This document shows, piece after piece, positions 1 through 11,767 of a stretch of DNA of 64,000 nt. Source of the stretch: Methylocapsa sp. S129 (GTDB taxonomy: Bacteria > Pseudomonadota > Alphaproteobacteria > Rhizobiales > Beijerinckiaceae); assembly GCF_009765995.1 (NCBI RefSeq), contig NZ_LMUI01000048.1, positions 248,001 to 312,000 of the forward strand, written 5' to 3'. Below the pieces are notes generated by a model. The model ran no database searches. It was not told the DNA's origin and saw only the letters and a program-made list of their open reading frames with translations. A program made the position numbers and the translations under genes. Numbering within the stretch: the first letter of the stretch is position 1; each line of letters begins with the position of its first letter.

Positions 1-141
1 GTGCAGGGTAGCTGAAAATTGCGACTTCTATTGTCCCTCTTGTCCTCTCCCCGCCGCCCTCCTAACCCTCCCTTAACCTTAACAACCCCTAATAGCGGCA
101 GCGGTCTCAGGAATGTCCCTGACGGCCGGACAAGCGTTGAC

Positions 142-176
142 GCCCATATAGTCCCATGTTATCCCATTTCATCCCG
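142..176 (+). promoter_or_regulatory. MraZ-binding box array upstream of the dcw operon
   Basis: Four CCC-centred pentamers (GCCCA 142, TCCCA 152, TCCCA 162, TCCCG 172) recur exactly every 10 bp. On the other strand they read TGGGN, the known MraZ operator unit (direct repeats with 5-nt spacers). The array lies about 90 bp before mraZ, as expected for autoregulation of the cell-division cluster. Confidence 0.75.
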
Positions 177-267
177 TTAGGAGTATCCGCGTTCGGGCGG
201 TCGAAACTGCGTGCAAGCGCGGCGCTGACCGTTGCTGTTCTCGGCCAAAACGGGGTCGGGGAGCCCG

Positions 268-747
268 TTGGACCGCTTTGTTTCGCATTACACCAACCGT
301 TTCGATGCGAAGGGTCGCATTTCGATCCCCGCGTCTTTTCGCAGCGTGTTGGCGAAAGATGGGTTCGAGGGGCTTTACGTCCATCCCTCGCTGGACGCGC
401 CGGCGCTCGATTGCGGCGGCAATGCGCTTTTGCGGGAGATCGACGCCCTGCTGGAGACCATGCCGGCCTATTCGGAGCCGCGCGATGTCTTTGCAACCGC
501 CCTGTTGGGCACGAGCGAGATTTTGCGGCCCGATTCGGAAGGGCGCGTAATCCTCAGCGAGGCGAGCCGGGCGTTCATGGGTCTGACCGGCGAAGCGGTT
601 TTCGTCGGGCAGGGCCACAAGTTTCAGATCTGGGAGCCGGGCCGTTTCGCTGGGCGCCTCGAGGAGGCCAAAACTCGAGTGCGGCAATTGCGGGCGGAAC
701 TTGGCGCCAGAGCGGCGCGCGCTGCGCCACAAGGAGTGCGCGAATGA
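268..747 (+). CDS. mraZ: Transcriptional regulator MraZ
   Basis: DNA-binding regulator of the dcw cluster; forms a ring that binds TGGGN repeats. The protein carries two SpoVT/AbrB-like halves, each with a D-x-x-GR signature (DAKGR near the N-terminus, DSEGR about 75 residues on). I place the start at TTG 268 (protein begins MDRFVSHYTNR, about 159 residues) because family members begin there and GGGGAG lies just upstream. The frame stays open to a TTG at 232 without a visible ribosome-binding site. It overlaps rsmH by four bases and is first in the operon. Four in-phase MraZ boxes precede it, so autoregulation is likely. Family identity is secure; the start is less so. Confidence 0.93.
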   Translation: MDRFVSHYTNRFDAKGRISIPASFRSVLAKDGFEGLYVHPSLDAPALDCGGNALLREIDALLETMPAYSEPRDVFATALLGTSEILRPDSEGRVILSEASRAFMGLTGEAVFVGQGHKFQIWEPGRFAGRLEEAKTRVRQLRAELGARAARAAPQGVRE

Positions 748-1781
748 TGGTGGGCCGCGGCGAGGGGCAACCCGCTGCTGGCGGACCGGCCCACCACATT
801 CCCGTCCTTCTTGAAGAGATCGTCTCCGCCCTCTGCGTAAAAGAGGGCGGAGTCTATCTTGACGGCACATTCGGCGCCGGCGGCTACACCAGCGCCATTC
901 TCGCGCGCGGCGCCGAGGTGATCGCGCTCGATCGCGACCCGGAAGCCATCGCCGGCGGCCAAAGTCTCGCCGCCGCTTCGGGCGGGCGGCTGCGTCTTGT
1001 CGAAGGGCGCTTTGGCGAACTCGATGCGGCCGCGCTTTCCCTAGGCGTCCAGGGGCTTGACGGAATCGTCCTCGACATCGGCGTCTCCTCCATGCAGATC
1101 GACGAAGCCGCCCGCGGCTTTTCGCTGCGCCATGACGCGCCGCTCGACATGCGGATGGAAAAAAAGGGCCGCACCGCCGCCGACATATTGCTTGAGGATG
1201 ACGAAGAGACGATCGCCAATATTCTGTTCCATTACGGCGAAGAGCGCGCCTCGCGCCGCATCGCGCGCGCCATCGTCGCCGACAGGCCCACAGCGCCGTA
1301 TGTCTCGACCCTGCAACTGGCCGAGATGATCGCGCGCGTCGCGCCGGCAAAGCCCGGGGAACTCACGCATCCCGCCACACGCAGTTTTCAGGCCTTGCGC
1401 ATCGCGGTCAATGACGAACTGGGCGAACTCGCCCGAGGTCTCTTCGCCGCCGAGGCGATGCTGGCGGCGCAGGGCCGCCTTGTCGTGGTGACGTTTCATT
1501 CGCTTGAAGACCGCATCGTCAAGCAGTTCTTCGCGCGGCGCTCGGGGCGGGGCCGCGCGGCCTCGCGCCTGCTGCCCGGCGAGCCGGCGCCCGAAGCGCC
1601 GACTTTCGTCGTCACCGCCGGCCAGCCGATCGTCGCGGGCGAACCGGAACGGTTCGAAAATCCGCGCTCGCGCTCGGCCAAGCTACGCTTTGGCGAGCGT
1701 ACTGGCGCGCCCGCGCGGGGGCCTGACGTTGAACTTCTCAAATTGACCCGCCTGCCGCCTTCGCGGCGAAGGAGAGGCTGA
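744..1781 (+). CDS. rsmH: 16S rRNA (cytosine(1402)-N(4))-methyltransferase RsmH
   Basis: SAM-dependent enzyme that methylates N4 of C1402 in 16S rRNA; by convention second in the dcw cluster. The start is ATG 744, with AAGGAG seven bases upstream and a 4-nt overlap with mraZ; 345 residues, normal for the family. Visible blocks are HIPVLLEEI near the N-terminus, the SAM-binding GTFGAGGYT, LDRDP, LDIGVSSMQID followed by DMRM, FQALRIAVNDEL, and the C-terminal HSLEDRIVK and NPRSRSAKLR. Its stop shares bases with the ftsL start (TGATG), so the two are translationally coupled. The frame runs open upstream through mraZ, but that extension is in a different frame from mraZ and is not coding. Confidence 0.97.
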   Translation: MMVGRGEGQPAAGGPAHHIPVLLEEIVSALCVKEGGVYLDGTFGAGGYTSAILARGAEVIALDRDPEAIAGGQSLAAASGGRLRLVEGRFGELDAAALSLGVQGLDGIVLDIGVSSMQIDEAARGFSLRHDAPLDMRMEKKGRTAADILLEDDEETIANILFHYGEERASRRIARAIVADRPTAPYVSTLQLAEMIARVAPAKPGELTHPATRSFQALRIAVNDELGELARGLFAAEAMLAAQGRLVVVTFHSLEDRIVKQFFARRSGRGRAASRLLPGEPAPEAPTFVVTAGQPIVAGEPERFENPRSRSAKLRFGERTGAPARGPDVELLKLTRLPPSRRRRG

Positions 1782-2161
1782 TGTGGCGTCTTCTGCATGT
1801 CATCGCGATCGGCGCGCTCGTCGCCTCGGCGGTCTATGTCTATTCCTTGAAATATCAGACGATCTATGCGTCGGAGCAGATCCTCAAAACGCGTCATCTG
1901 ATCGCGAGGGAGCGTGACGCGATCAATATTTTGCGCGCCGAATATGCTTTTCTGACGCGTCCCGACCGTCTTCAGGCGCTCGCCGACAAACAGCTTGATA
2001 TGCAGCCGCTCTCGCTCCATCAGATCGTCAAGGCTGGCGATTTGCCCGAACCCGCCGCCAAGATCGATTCCATCGGCCGCAAGCTGGAATCGCTCGGCTT
2101 TTCGGGCCCGACCGCCACGCCAAACGCCGGCGTCACCGGCGCCACGCCTTCCACGAGGTAA
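1781..2161 (+). CDS. ftsL: Cell division protein FtsL
   Basis: Small bitopic inner-membrane protein of the divisome (partner of FtsB/FtsQ). The 126-residue product has one hydrophobic segment at about residues 4-22, then a helical stretch compatible with the FtsL periplasmic coiled coil, and a Pro/Thr/Gly-rich tail. The sequence itself is poorly conserved, so the call leans on size, topology and position between rsmH and ftsI. It overlaps rsmH by one base and sits 3 nt before ftsI. Confidence 0.88.
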   Translation: MWRLLHVIAIGALVASAVYVYSLKYQTIYASEQILKTRHLIARERDAINILRAEYAFLTRPDRLQALADKQLDMQPLSLHQIVKAGDLPEPAAKIDSIGRKLESLGFSGPTATPNAGVTGATPSTR

Positions 2162-2164
2162 GTC

Positions 2165-4003
2165 ATGACCCGAACGCCCATGACTTTTCTCCAGATGAAG
2201 ATGAATTCCCTTCTGACGAAAATGATGTCGTCCGCAGCGAAGATCGTTTTGCGTTTGAAGGCCGTGGATTTGTCATGGAGCAGAGTGGCGAGGCTCGCGC
2301 GCGATCTGGTGCGCACCCGGCTCGACAAGAGCGGCGGCCGCATTCGCCTTCTGATGCTAGGCCTGTTCGTCGCCTATGTCGGCATCGGCGCCAGACTCGT
2401 TCTGCTTGGCCTGTCCCACGATCCCCCGCTGACCCTAAAAGTCGCGGCCGATCAGGCCGCTTCCGGCGCCCGTCCCGACTTGCTCGACCGCAATGGCGAG
2501 ATTCTGGCCACCGACATCAAGACCATGTCGGTGTTCGCCGAACCGCGCCGCATCATCGACAAGGACGAGGCGGTCGAACTCATCACCGCCGTTTTGCCCG
2601 ACATCGACGCCAAGGAGCTTCGCGAACGCCTGGGTTCGAAGAAGGGCTTCGTCTGGGTCAAACGTCAGGTCACGGCCAAGGAGCAGAAGGAAATATTCCA
2701 TCTGGGTCTGCCGGGCGTCGGCTTTTTCCCGGAGAACAAGCGCGTCTATCCCAATGGGCCGGTGGGCGCGCATGTCATCGGCTTTGTCGACAAGGACAAT
2801 ATCGGCATCGCCGGCATGGAGAAATATCTCGACAACCAGAGCCTCACCGATCCCCATGTCGCCGGCTTCAGCATCGATCCGGCCAGTCTGAAGCCGGTGC
2901 GCCTTTCGCTCGATCTGAGAGCGACGCACGCCCTGCGCGACGAACTCGCCGCCGGCCTCACGCGCTTTCACGCCAAGGCGGCGGCCGGCGCCATCATGGA
3001 CGTCACGACAGGCGAGGTCATTGCGGCCGAGTCTTTGCCGGACTTCGATCCGAATAATTCCAACGACATGAAAGACCCGACGCTGATCAACCGCCTGACC
3101 GTCGGCGTCTATGAAATGGGTTCGACCTTCAAGGCGCTCACGCTCGCGATGGTTCTTGACTCAGGCAAAGTCACGCTTGGCAGTCACGTCGATGCGCGCG
3201 AAAATCTTCGCTATGGGCGTTTCACGATCCATGACCTTCATGCGACGCATCGCATGCTGTCGGTGCCTGAGGTCTTCACGCATTCCTCGAACATCGGCTC
3301 GGCGCGTCTTGCGATGATGGTCGGCGTGCAAGGGCATCAAGACTTTCTCAGAAAGGCAGGCCAGCTCGATAGGATGCGCACCGAATTGCCTGAGAGCGCC
3401 GCGCCGCTGATTCCCAAACCCTGGGGCGAGTTGAACACGATGACGATCGCCTTCGGCCAAGGCCTCAATGTGGCGCCTCTTCAGGCGATGATGGCCGTGG
3501 CGGGGTTGCTCAATGGCGGCAATCTCATGACGCCGACGTTTTTAATCCGCAGCCCCGCCGACGCCTTGGCTCAAAGTCGTCGCATCGTCAGCGAGCAGAC
3601 TTCCGAGTCGATGCGTTATCTCTTGCGCGCCAATGCGACCCATGGTTCGGCTGACCACGCCAATATTCCAGGCTATTATGCGGGCGGCAAAACCGGCACC
3701 GCGCAGAAAAACTTTCACGGCCATTATTCCAACGACAAGGTCTTCACGACCTTCATGGCTATCGTGCCCGCGGATAAGCCCAAATATCTCTATATGGCGC
3801 TTTATGACGACCCGCAGGGTCTGCCTGAGGACGGCGGTTATCATTATGCCGCGTATAATGCGGGCCGCGTCACAGGACGGCTGATTGAGCGCGTTGAGCC
3901 GCTGCTTGGCGTGCCGCCCGAGCAGGAGTTCCCGACGCAGCCCTTCCCGCTCCTCGCAAAGCTCGGCTATGGATTTGACGCAGACAAGGTGGCGAAGGAG
4001 TGA
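2165..4003 (+). CDS. ftsI: Septal peptidoglycan transpeptidase FtsI (PBP3)
   Basis: Class B penicillin-binding protein that cross-links septal peptidoglycan with FtsW. 612 residues. A long basic cytoplasmic N-terminus leads to one membrane anchor at about residues 58-82. The PBP dimer domain follows, then the transpeptidase with the three expected motifs: S320-T-F-K (catalytic Ser), S374-S-N and K509-T-G. The ATG at 2165 gives an N-terminus longer than in enterobacteria; a later start is possible but the anchor is unaffected. The gene overlaps the murE GTG start by four bases. Confidence 0.97.
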   Translation: MTRTPMTFLQMKMNSLLTKMMSSAAKIVLRLKAVDLSWSRVARLARDLVRTRLDKSGGRIRLLMLGLFVAYVGIGARLVLLGLSHDPPLTLKVAADQAASGARPDLLDRNGEILATDIKTMSVFAEPRRIIDKDEAVELITAVLPDIDAKELRERLGSKKGFVWVKRQVTAKEQKEIFHLGLPGVGFFPENKRVYPNGPVGAHVIGFVDKDNIGIAGMEKYLDNQSLTDPHVAGFSIDPASLKPVRLSLDLRATHALRDELAAGLTRFHAKAAAGAIMDVTTGEVIAAESLPDFDPNNSNDMKDPTLINRLTVGVYEMGSTFKALTLAMVLDSGKVTLGSHVDARENLRYGRFTIHDLHATHRMLSVPEVFTHSSNIGSARLAMMVGVQGHQDFLRKAGQLDRMRTELPESAAPLIPKPWGELNTMTIAFGQGLNVAPLQAMMAVAGLLNGGNLMTPTFLIRSPADALAQSRRIVSEQTSESMRYLLRANATHGSADHANIPGYYAGGKTGTAQKNFHGHYSNDKVFTTFMAIVPADKPKYLYMALYDDPQGLPEDGGYHYAAYNAGRVTGRLIERVEPLLGVPPEQEFPTQPFPLLAKLGYGFDADKVAKE

Positions 4004-5444
4004 AGCGGCTCCGCGATCTCATCGACGTTCCCGAACCCGCAGGCGCGTTGGCGACGCGCATGGTCGAGGGTCTGTGCGCCGATAGTCGCAAAGTGAAAAG
4101 CGGCGATGTTTTTTTTGCGCTTGCCGGCGCCAAAGAGGACGGGCTCGCCTTTGTCGCGCAAGCGGTCGAGAACGGCGCCGGCGTGATCGTCGCCGAACGC
4201 GCGCCGCCGTCGCTGCCGCCCCATGTCGGCTATGTCGGCGTCGCCGACGCGCGGGCGGCGCTCGCTCACGCCGCCGCGCGGTTTTATCCGCGCCAGCCTG
4301 AGATCATTGTCGCGGTGACAGGCACCAGCGGCAAGACTTCGGTCGCCGCCTTCGCGCGGCAGATCTGGGCGAAGCTCGGCTTTGAGGCGGCCTCGCTCGG
4401 CACGATCGGCATCGTCTCGCGCAACGTAAATGTCTATGGCTCGTTGACGACGCCCGACCCTGTCGCCTTGCATAAGTCGCTTGACGAACTTGCCCGCGCG
4501 GGCGTGACGCATCTGGCGCTGGAAGCGTCCTCGCATGGCCTCGACCAGAAGCGGCTTGACGGCGTGCGCCTCGCCGCCGGCGCCTTCACCAATCTGTCGC
4601 GCGATCATCTCGATTATCACGCGACGTCCGCCGCTTATCTCGCCGCCAAGCTGCGCTTGTTCGCCGAGCTTCTCGAGCCCGGCGCACCGGCGGTCATCGA
4701 TGGCGATAGCGATGCCGCCGCGGATGTGGCCGCCGCGGCGACGCGGCGCGGGTTGAAGGTTTTCACCATCGGCGCGAAGGGCGAGGCGATCCGTCTCCTG
4801 TCGGCCTCGCGCGAAGGCTTTGCGACGCGGCTGAGTCTCGAACATGCGGGCCGGCGATGGCGCGTGCTCTTGCCGTTGCCCGGCGATTTTCAGGTCTCCA
4901 ACGCGCTTGTCGCGGCGGGCCTTTGCCTTGCGACGGGGAGCGAACCCGGCGCCATTTTTGCGGCTTTGGAGGGGCTGGAGGGCGCCCCCGGGCGGTTGGA
5001 GCGGGTCGGCGAACGCCATGGCGCGCCGGTTTTCGTCGATTACGCGCATAAGCCTGACGCGCTCGACAAGGCGCTGGCGACGCTGCGCCCCTTCGTGCAG
5101 GGCCGTCTGGTGGTCGTGTTTGGCTGCGGGGGCGACCGCGACGCGGGAAAACGCCCCCTTATGGGCGAGATCGCCGCGCGCGGCGCCGATATCGTCATCG
5201 TCACCGACGACAATCCGCGCTCGGAGAATCCCGCCGCCATTCGCGCCGCCATATTGGCCGCCGCGCCTGGCGCCATCGAGATCGGCGACCGGGGACAAGC
5301 GATTCGCGCCGCCATCGCCATGCTGTCGGAGGGCGATGCGCTGCTGATTGCCGGAAAGGGTCATGAAACGGGCCAGATTGTCGGCAATTCCACGCTGGCG
5401 TTTTCCGACCATGAAGCCGCCCGCGCGGCGCTGAAGGACGCGGC

Positions 5445-5448
<4 letters not shown>
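4000..5448 (+). CDS. murE: UDP-MurNAc-L-Ala-D-Glu:meso-diaminopimelate ligase MurE
   Basis: Adds meso-DAP to the UDP-MurNAc dipeptide in the cytosol, using ATP. 482 residues starting at GTG 4000, which overlaps the ftsI stop (GTGA). The ATP loop is G108-TSGKT, the central ligase region has LEASSHGLDQKR, and the C-terminal domain carries D404-N-P-R, the signature for DAP rather than lysine recognition. GCGGDRDAGKRP is also present. It ends in an ATGA overlap with murF. A DAP-type cell wall is also consistent with dapB at 36483. Confidence 0.97.
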
Positions 5449-6863
<1,415 letters not shown>

Positions 6864-6873
6864 AGGAACTTCA

Positions 6874-7956
6874 ATGCTGACCTGGCTCGCCAATTTCTCG
6901 CATCTGCTCAGCCCGCTGAACCTGTTCCGCTATCTCACGTTCCGCACCATCGGCGCGGCGGGCACAGGGCTGTTCCTGGTGTTTTTCTTCGGCCCGACAA
7001 TCATTTCCGCGTTGCGCCTGAAACAGGGCAAGGGCCAGCCGATCCGCACCGACGGACCCCAATCGCATCTCTTGACCAAAAAAGGCACGCCGACGATGGG
7101 CGGCCTGATGATCCTGTGTGGGCTGCTGGTGTCGGCGCTGCTCTGGTGCAATCTCGACAGCCCCTATGTATGGATCGTCCTGTTCGTCACCGTCGGCTTC
7201 GGCGCGATCGGTTTTTACGACGATTATCTGAAGGTCACCAAGCAATCGCATGACGGCTTTTCCGGGCGCATGCGTCTCGTCCTGGAATTCGCCATCGCTT
7301 TTGCCGGATGCTTTGCGATCGTTCAGGTCGGCGCTCCGGGCGCAACGTCGCTCGCCGTGCCTTTCGTCAATGGTTATGTCGTCGATCTTGGCTGGGGCTT
7401 TCTGCTGTTCGGGCCCTTCGTCGTCGTCGCCTTTGGCAATGCGGTGAATTTGACGGATGGCTTGGATGGGCTGGCGATCGTGCCGGTGATGATTGCGGCC
7501 GCCACTCTCGGGCTGATCGCCTATCTCGTCGGCAATCTTTTCTTCGCGCGCTATCTTGGCATCAATCACGTGCCGCAGGCGGGCGATCTTGTCGTCGTCT
7601 GCGGCGCGCTGATCGGCGCGGGCGTCGGCTTCCTCTGGTTCAATGCGCCGCCGGCGCAGATTTTCATGGGCGACACCGGCTCGCTGGCGCTCGGCGGCCT
7701 GCTTGGCGCGGTCGCGGTCACCATCAAACATGAGATCGTGCTCGCCGTCATCGGCGGCCTGTTCGTGATGGAGGCGCTGTCGGTGGTCGTGCAGGTCGCC
7801 TCATTCAAGCTCACCGGCAAACGCGTCTTCCGCATGGCGCCGATCCACCATCATTTCGAACAGCTCGGCTGGTCGGAGGCGCAGATCGTCATGCGCTTCT
7901 GGATCGTCGCTTTCGTGCTCGCGATGATCGGCCTCTCGACGCTGAAGTTGAGGTGA
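6874..7956 (+). CDS. mraY: Phospho-N-acetylmuramoyl-pentapeptide transferase MraY
   Basis: Integral membrane enzyme that transfers phospho-MurNAc-pentapeptide to undecaprenyl phosphate, making lipid I. 360 residues with about ten hydrophobic helices. Diagnostic motifs are TPTMGG, the catalytic [27 protein letters not shown] and the HHHFE loop near the C-terminus. GAGGAACTTCA lies just before the ATG. Its stop overlaps the GTG start of murD. Confidence 0.98.
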   Translation: MLTWLANFSHLLSPLNLFRYLTFRTIGAAGTGLFLVFFFGPTIISALRLKQGKGQPIRTDGPQSHLLTKKGTPTMGGLMILCGLLVSALLWCNLDSPYVWIVLFVTVGFGAIGFYDDYLKVTKQSHDGFSGRMRLVLEFAIAFAGCFAIVQVGAPGATSLAVPFVNGYVVDLGWGFLLFGPFVVVAFGNAVNLTDGLDGLAIVPVMIAAATLGLIAYLVGNLFFARYLGINHVPQAGDLVVVCGALIGAGVGFLWFNAPPAQIFMGDTGSLALGGLLGAVAVTIKHEIVLAVIGGLFVMEALSVVVQVASFKLTGKRVFRMAPIHHHFEQLGWSEAQIVMRFWIVAFVLAMIGLSTLKLR

Positions 7957-9389
7957 GCATGATCGCGGTTCGCTGCTTCGAAGGCCGCAAGGTCGCGCTG
8001 TTCGGGCTCGGAGGCTCAGGCCTCTCGACCGCGCGCGCGCTTGTCGCCGGCGGCGCCGAGGTCGCGGCCTGGGACGACAATGCCGGCGCGCGCGCGCGAG
8101 CGAGCGCCGCGGGAATCGCGATCGTCGATCTCGCCGCCGCCGATTGGAGCGCTTACGCGGCTCTCATCCTCGCGCCCGGCGTGCCGCTGACCCATCCTAA
8201 GCCGCATTGGACGGTGGAGCGCGCCAAGGCGGCGGGAATCGAGATCATCGGCGACATCGAATTGTTCTGCCGGGAACGCGCCGCCCTTGCGCCGCGCGCG
8301 CGCTTCGTCGCCATCACCGGCGCCAACGGCAAATCGACGACGACCGCTTTGCTCGCCCATATCTTGCGCGAGGCGGGGCGCGATGTGCAGATGGGCGGCA
8401 ATATCGGTGTGCCGATCCTCGAACTGGCGCCGCCGTCCGAAAACAGCATCCACGTCATCGAATGTTCTTCCTTCCAGATCGACCTCGCGCCTTCGCTCGC
8501 CCCGAGCATCGGCGCGCTTCTCAACATCACGCCCGATCACCTCGACCGGCATGGGACGCTCGAAAACTACGCCGCAATCAAGGAGCGACTTGTCGCGCGC
8601 GCTGATGTTGCGCTGATCGGCGTCGATGACGCGCCATGCCGTGCTATCGCAGCCCGGTTGCAGGCGAGCGGCGGTCGCCCGCGCGTCGTCACGATTTCCG
8701 CGCTTGCCTCTTCCGTCAGCGACATTGCTGTCGAGGACCATCGCATTCTCGCGCGTGGGCCGGAGGCGATGACCGCTTCTCTTGATTTACGCGACGCGCC
8801 GGCCCTGCGCGGAATTCATAACGGGCAGAACGCCGCTTTCGCCTTCGCCGCCGCGCGCATGCTCGGCCTTAGCCTCGATGAGATCGCGCGCGGCCTCGCC
8901 TCCTTTCCCGGCCTCGCCCATCGCATGGAGCAGGTCGGTCGCCTCGGCCGCGTCCTGTTCGTCAATGATTCGAAGGCCACCAACGCCGACGCCGCTGAAA
9001 AGGCGCTGCTGTCGTTCGAGGATATTTTCTGGATCGCCGGCGGCAAGGCGAAGGAGGGCGGCATCGAGCCCCTGCGCGCGCTCTTTCCCAGAATCGCCAA
9101 GGCCTATCTGATCGGCGCGGCGAGCGACGCATTCGCGCGTACACTGCAGGGTAGCGTGGCCTTCGAGCGTTGCGAGACGCTTGATGTCGCCGCGGCCGCC
9201 GCCACCCGCGACGCGCAGGCGAGCGTCGCCGCCGAGCCTGTGGTGCTGCTGTCGCCGGCCTGCGCCTCCTACGATCAGTTCGCCAATTTCGAACAGCGCG
9301 GCGACAGGTTCCGCGCTTTGGTCGCTGATTGGATCGCGGCGCAAGCGCCTTCCGCAACCAATGCTGAGATATCAAGGAGCCGCCCATGA
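7953..9389 (+). CDS. murD: UDP-MurNAc-L-alanine:D-glutamate ligase MurD
   Basis: Cytosolic ligase adding D-Glu to UDP-MurNAc-L-Ala. 478 residues from GTG 7953 (overlapping mraY as GTGA); ATG 7959 two codons on is an equally good start. Motifs are the N-terminal Rossmann-like [13 protein letters not shown], the ATP loop [20 protein letters not shown] in the central domain, and [12 protein letters not shown]. Ends ATGA-overlapped with ftsW, with AAGGAG a few bases before the ftsW start. Confidence 0.97.
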   Translation: MSMIAVRCFEGRKVALFGLGGSGLSTARALVAGGAEVAAWDDNAGARARASAAGIAIVDLAAADWSAYAALILAPGVPLTHPKPHWTVERAKAAGIEIIGDIELFCRERAALAPRARFVAITGANGKSTTTALLAHILREAGRDVQMGGNIGVPILELAPPSENSIHVIECSSFQIDLAPSLAPSIGALLNITPDHLDRHGTLENYAAIKERLVARADVALIGVDDAPCRAIAARLQASGGRPRVVTISALASSVSDIAVEDHRILARGPEAMTASLDLRDAPALRGIHNGQNAAFAFAAARMLGLSLDEIARGLASFPGLAHRMEQVGRLGRVLFVNDSKATNADAAEKALLSFEDIFWIAGGKAKEGGIEPLRALFPRIAKAYLIGAASDAFARTLQGSVAFERCETLDVAAAAATRDAQASVAAEPVVLLSPACASYDQFANFEQRGDRFRALVADWIAAQAPSATNAEISRSRP

Positions 9390-10525
9390 TTTCGCGCGCT
9401 GAACGCGGCCCCGTCGCCGACTGGTTTCGTTCGATCGACCGCTGGCTGCTCGGCTCGTTCGCCGCGCTGATGGTGATCGGCCTGGTGATGGCGCTGGCCG
9501 CCAGCCCCGCCGTCGCCGAACGGCTGAACCTGCCGACGTTTCATTTCGTCGACCGGCAAGCCTTGCTGCTGGCGCCCACTGCGCTGCTGATGATCGTCAC
9601 GTCCTTTCTGTCGCCCCGCCACACGCGCCGCGCGGCGCTGATCGTGTTCGCAGTGAGCATGGCGCTGATCGTTCTGGCGCTTCTGTTCGGCGCCGAAGTG
9701 AAGGGATCGCGACGCTGGATCATGGGCGTTCAGCCCTCTGAATTCATCAAGCCGGCCTTCGTCATTCTCGCCGCCTGGGCCTTTTCGGAGGGCGGGCGCA
9801 CGCATGGCGCCGTCCCCAGCCGCATCCTCGCCTTTCTGCTTTTGCCGCTGACGATCGTGCCGCTGATCATGCAGCCCGATTTCGGCCAGACCATGCTGAT
9901 TTCGGTCGTCTGGGCGGCGCTGTTTTTCATGGCGGGCCTGCATTGGTTCTGGGTGCTGGGCCTGGGCGGCGTTGGCGCCGTTGGCGGATTTCTCGCCTTC
10001 AGGTTTTCGCCCCACGTCCACGAGCGCGTGTTGCGTTTTATCGATCCCGATTCGATCGGCGGCATGGTCGACACGTTCCAGGTCGACACCGCTTTGCAGA
10101 GCATATTGTCGGGCGGCTGGCTGGGGCGCGGGCCGGGCGAGGGCGTCTACAAGCGCATCCTGCCCGACGCGCATACCGATTTTGTTTTCGCGGTTACCGG
10201 CGAGGAATTCGGCATGCTCGCCTGCCTCGCTTTGATCGCCTTCTTCGGCCTCATCGTGATGCGCGGCCTGTGGCTCGCCTCGCGCAATGAAGACCCGTTC
10301 TGCCGCTTCGCGGCGGCTGGCCTCATCATCATGTTCGGCGTCCAGAGCTGGATCAATATGGCGGTCAACATCCGCGCCATTCCCGCCAAAGGCATGACCT
10401 TGCCTTTCATCTCCTATGGCGGCTCGTCCTTGCTGGCGCTGGGGCTGGGCATGGGCTTTCTCATCGCGTTGACCCGCAAGCGTCCGCATGTGATGCTGGA
10501 GCAGCAGGCCCGGCAAGCGCCTTGA
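9386..10525 (+). CDS. ftsW: Septal peptidoglycan glycosyltransferase FtsW
   Basis: SEDS-family polymerase that builds septal glycan strands with FtsI. 379 residues, about ten transmembrane helices. Recognisable SEDS features are GSRRWI in the first third, the conserved QPDFGQT region, and the C-terminal [14 protein letters not shown]. Position between murD and murG is canonical. Stop overlaps the TTG start of murG. Confidence 0.97.
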   Translation: MISRAERGPVADWFRSIDRWLLGSFAALMVIGLVMALAASPAVAERLNLPTFHFVDRQALLLAPTALLMIVTSFLSPRHTRRAALIVFAVSMALIVLALLFGAEVKGSRRWIMGVQPSEFIKPAFVILAAWAFSEGGRTHGAVPSRILAFLLLPLTIVPLIMQPDFGQTMLISVVWAALFFMAGLHWFWVLGLGGVGAVGGFLAFRFSPHVHERVLRFIDPDSIGGMVDTFQVDTALQSILSGGWLGRGPGEGVYKRILPDAHTDFVFAVTGEEFGMLACLALIAFFGLIVMRGLWLASRNEDPFCRFAAAGLIIMFGVQSWINMAVNIRAIPAKGMTLPFISYGGSSLLALGLGMGFLIALTRKRPHVMLEQQARQAP

Positions 10526-11619
10526 GCGAGCCGCGCTGCATTCTCATCGCCGCCGGCGGCACCGGCGGCCATCTCTTTCCCGCTGAGGCTTTGGCGATCG
10601 CGCTGGCCAAGCGCGGTCTGCCGGTGGAGCTGGCGACCGACGAGCGCGCGCTCCGCTACGGCGGCGATTTTCCCGCTCGCGCGATCCACCCCATTCCTTC
10701 GGCGACGCCGACCGGGGCGGGGCTCGCATCGAAAGCGGGCGCCGCGCTCACGCTCGCGCGCGGCGCCGCGCTGGCCTGGCTGCGCATCCGCAAAATCGCG
10801 CCGCTCGCCGTGATCGGCTTTGGCGGTTATCCCACCGTGCCGCCTTTGCTCGCCGCTTCGCTGCTGAGATTGCCGACGCTGCTGCATGAGCAGAATGCGG
10901 TGATGGGCCGCGCCAATCGTTTTCTCGCCGCCCGCGTTGGCATTCTCGCTACTGGCTTTCCGACGCTGAAGGGCGCGCCGGACACGATGCGCGCCAAGAT
11001 GCGCTACACCGGCAATCCGGTGCGCCCCGCAGTGATCGAAGCCGCCGCCATTCCCTATCCCGATTTTGCTGACGGACGCCTGCGTGTGCTGATCACCGGC
11101 GGCTCGCAGGGCGCGCGGGTGATGTCGGACATTGCGCCGGCGGCGATCGCGCTTCTGTCCGAGGCGGATCGCGCGCGCCTCTCCCTGACGCAGCAGGCGC
11201 GCGGCGAGGACCGGCAGCGCGTCGCCGAGGCCTGCGCGCGCATGAATTTTGCGATCGAGATCGCCGAATTCTTCCCCGATCTGCCCGCCCGCATCGCCGC
11301 CGCCCACCTCGTCATCGGCCGCGCCGGCGCCTCCACCGTCTCCGAACTCGCCGTGATCGGCCGCCCCTCGATCCTGGTGCCGTTTCCGCACGCGCTCGAC
11401 CAGGACCAGGCCGCCAACGCGGCTGTTCTCGCGGCCAGCGGCGCCGCGCAGATCGTGCCGCAGACCGAGTTCACGCCCGAACGCCTGGTGAGCCTGCTGC
11501 GCAAGGCGCTCGCCGACCCCGCCTCGCTGACGGCGGCGGCGCAGGCGGCGAAAGCGGCGGGCGTGGCGGATGCGGCGGAGCGGCTGGCGGAGCTGGTGGT
11601 GGAGGCGGCGCGAGGGTAG
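10522..11619 (+). CDS. murG: UDP-GlcNAc:lipid I N-acetylglucosaminyltransferase MurG
   Basis: Peripheral inner-membrane GT-B enzyme converting lipid I to lipid II. 365 residues from TTG 10522, overlapping the ftsW stop. Motifs are GGTGGHLFPA (donor/acceptor loop), GFGGYPT, EQNAVMGRANR, GGSQGARVMS and the UDP-GlcNAc-binding GRAGASTVSE followed by PHALDQDQ. This is the last dcw gene in the window: murC, murB, ddl and ftsQAZ do not follow, and the operon appears to end here. Confidence 0.97.
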   Translation: MSEPRCILIAAGGTGGHLFPAEALAIALAKRGLPVELATDERALRYGGDFPARAIHPIPSATPTGAGLASKAGAALTLARGAALAWLRIRKIAPLAVIGFGGYPTVPPLLAASLLRLPTLLHEQNAVMGRANRFLAARVGILATGFPTLKGAPDTMRAKMRYTGNPVRPAVIEAAAIPYPDFADGRLRVLITGGSQGARVMSDIAPAAIALLSEADRARLSLTQQARGEDRQRVAEACARMNFAIEIAEFFPDLPARIAAAHLVIGRAGASTVSELAVIGRPSILVPFPHALDQDQAANAAVLAASGAAQIVPQTEFTPERLVSLLRKALADPASLTAAAQAAKAAGVADAAERLAELVVEAARG

Positions 11620-11767
11620 CCCCACGCAGCGCCAAGTCTCGTAAATTCCTTCCTCCGCAAATTCTCATTTGCCCATCCGATCGCTTCAATGCGCAACATC
11701 GCCCTCGCACAAGGTAAGCAAAATACGTGCTCTTGACGGGTGAATAGGCATCGCGCGACATGGGCAC

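Noticed and set aside
156-743. Upstream extension of the RsmH frame
   Set aside because: Open only because it overlaps mraZ in another frame; the RsmH start with AAGGAG is at 744.
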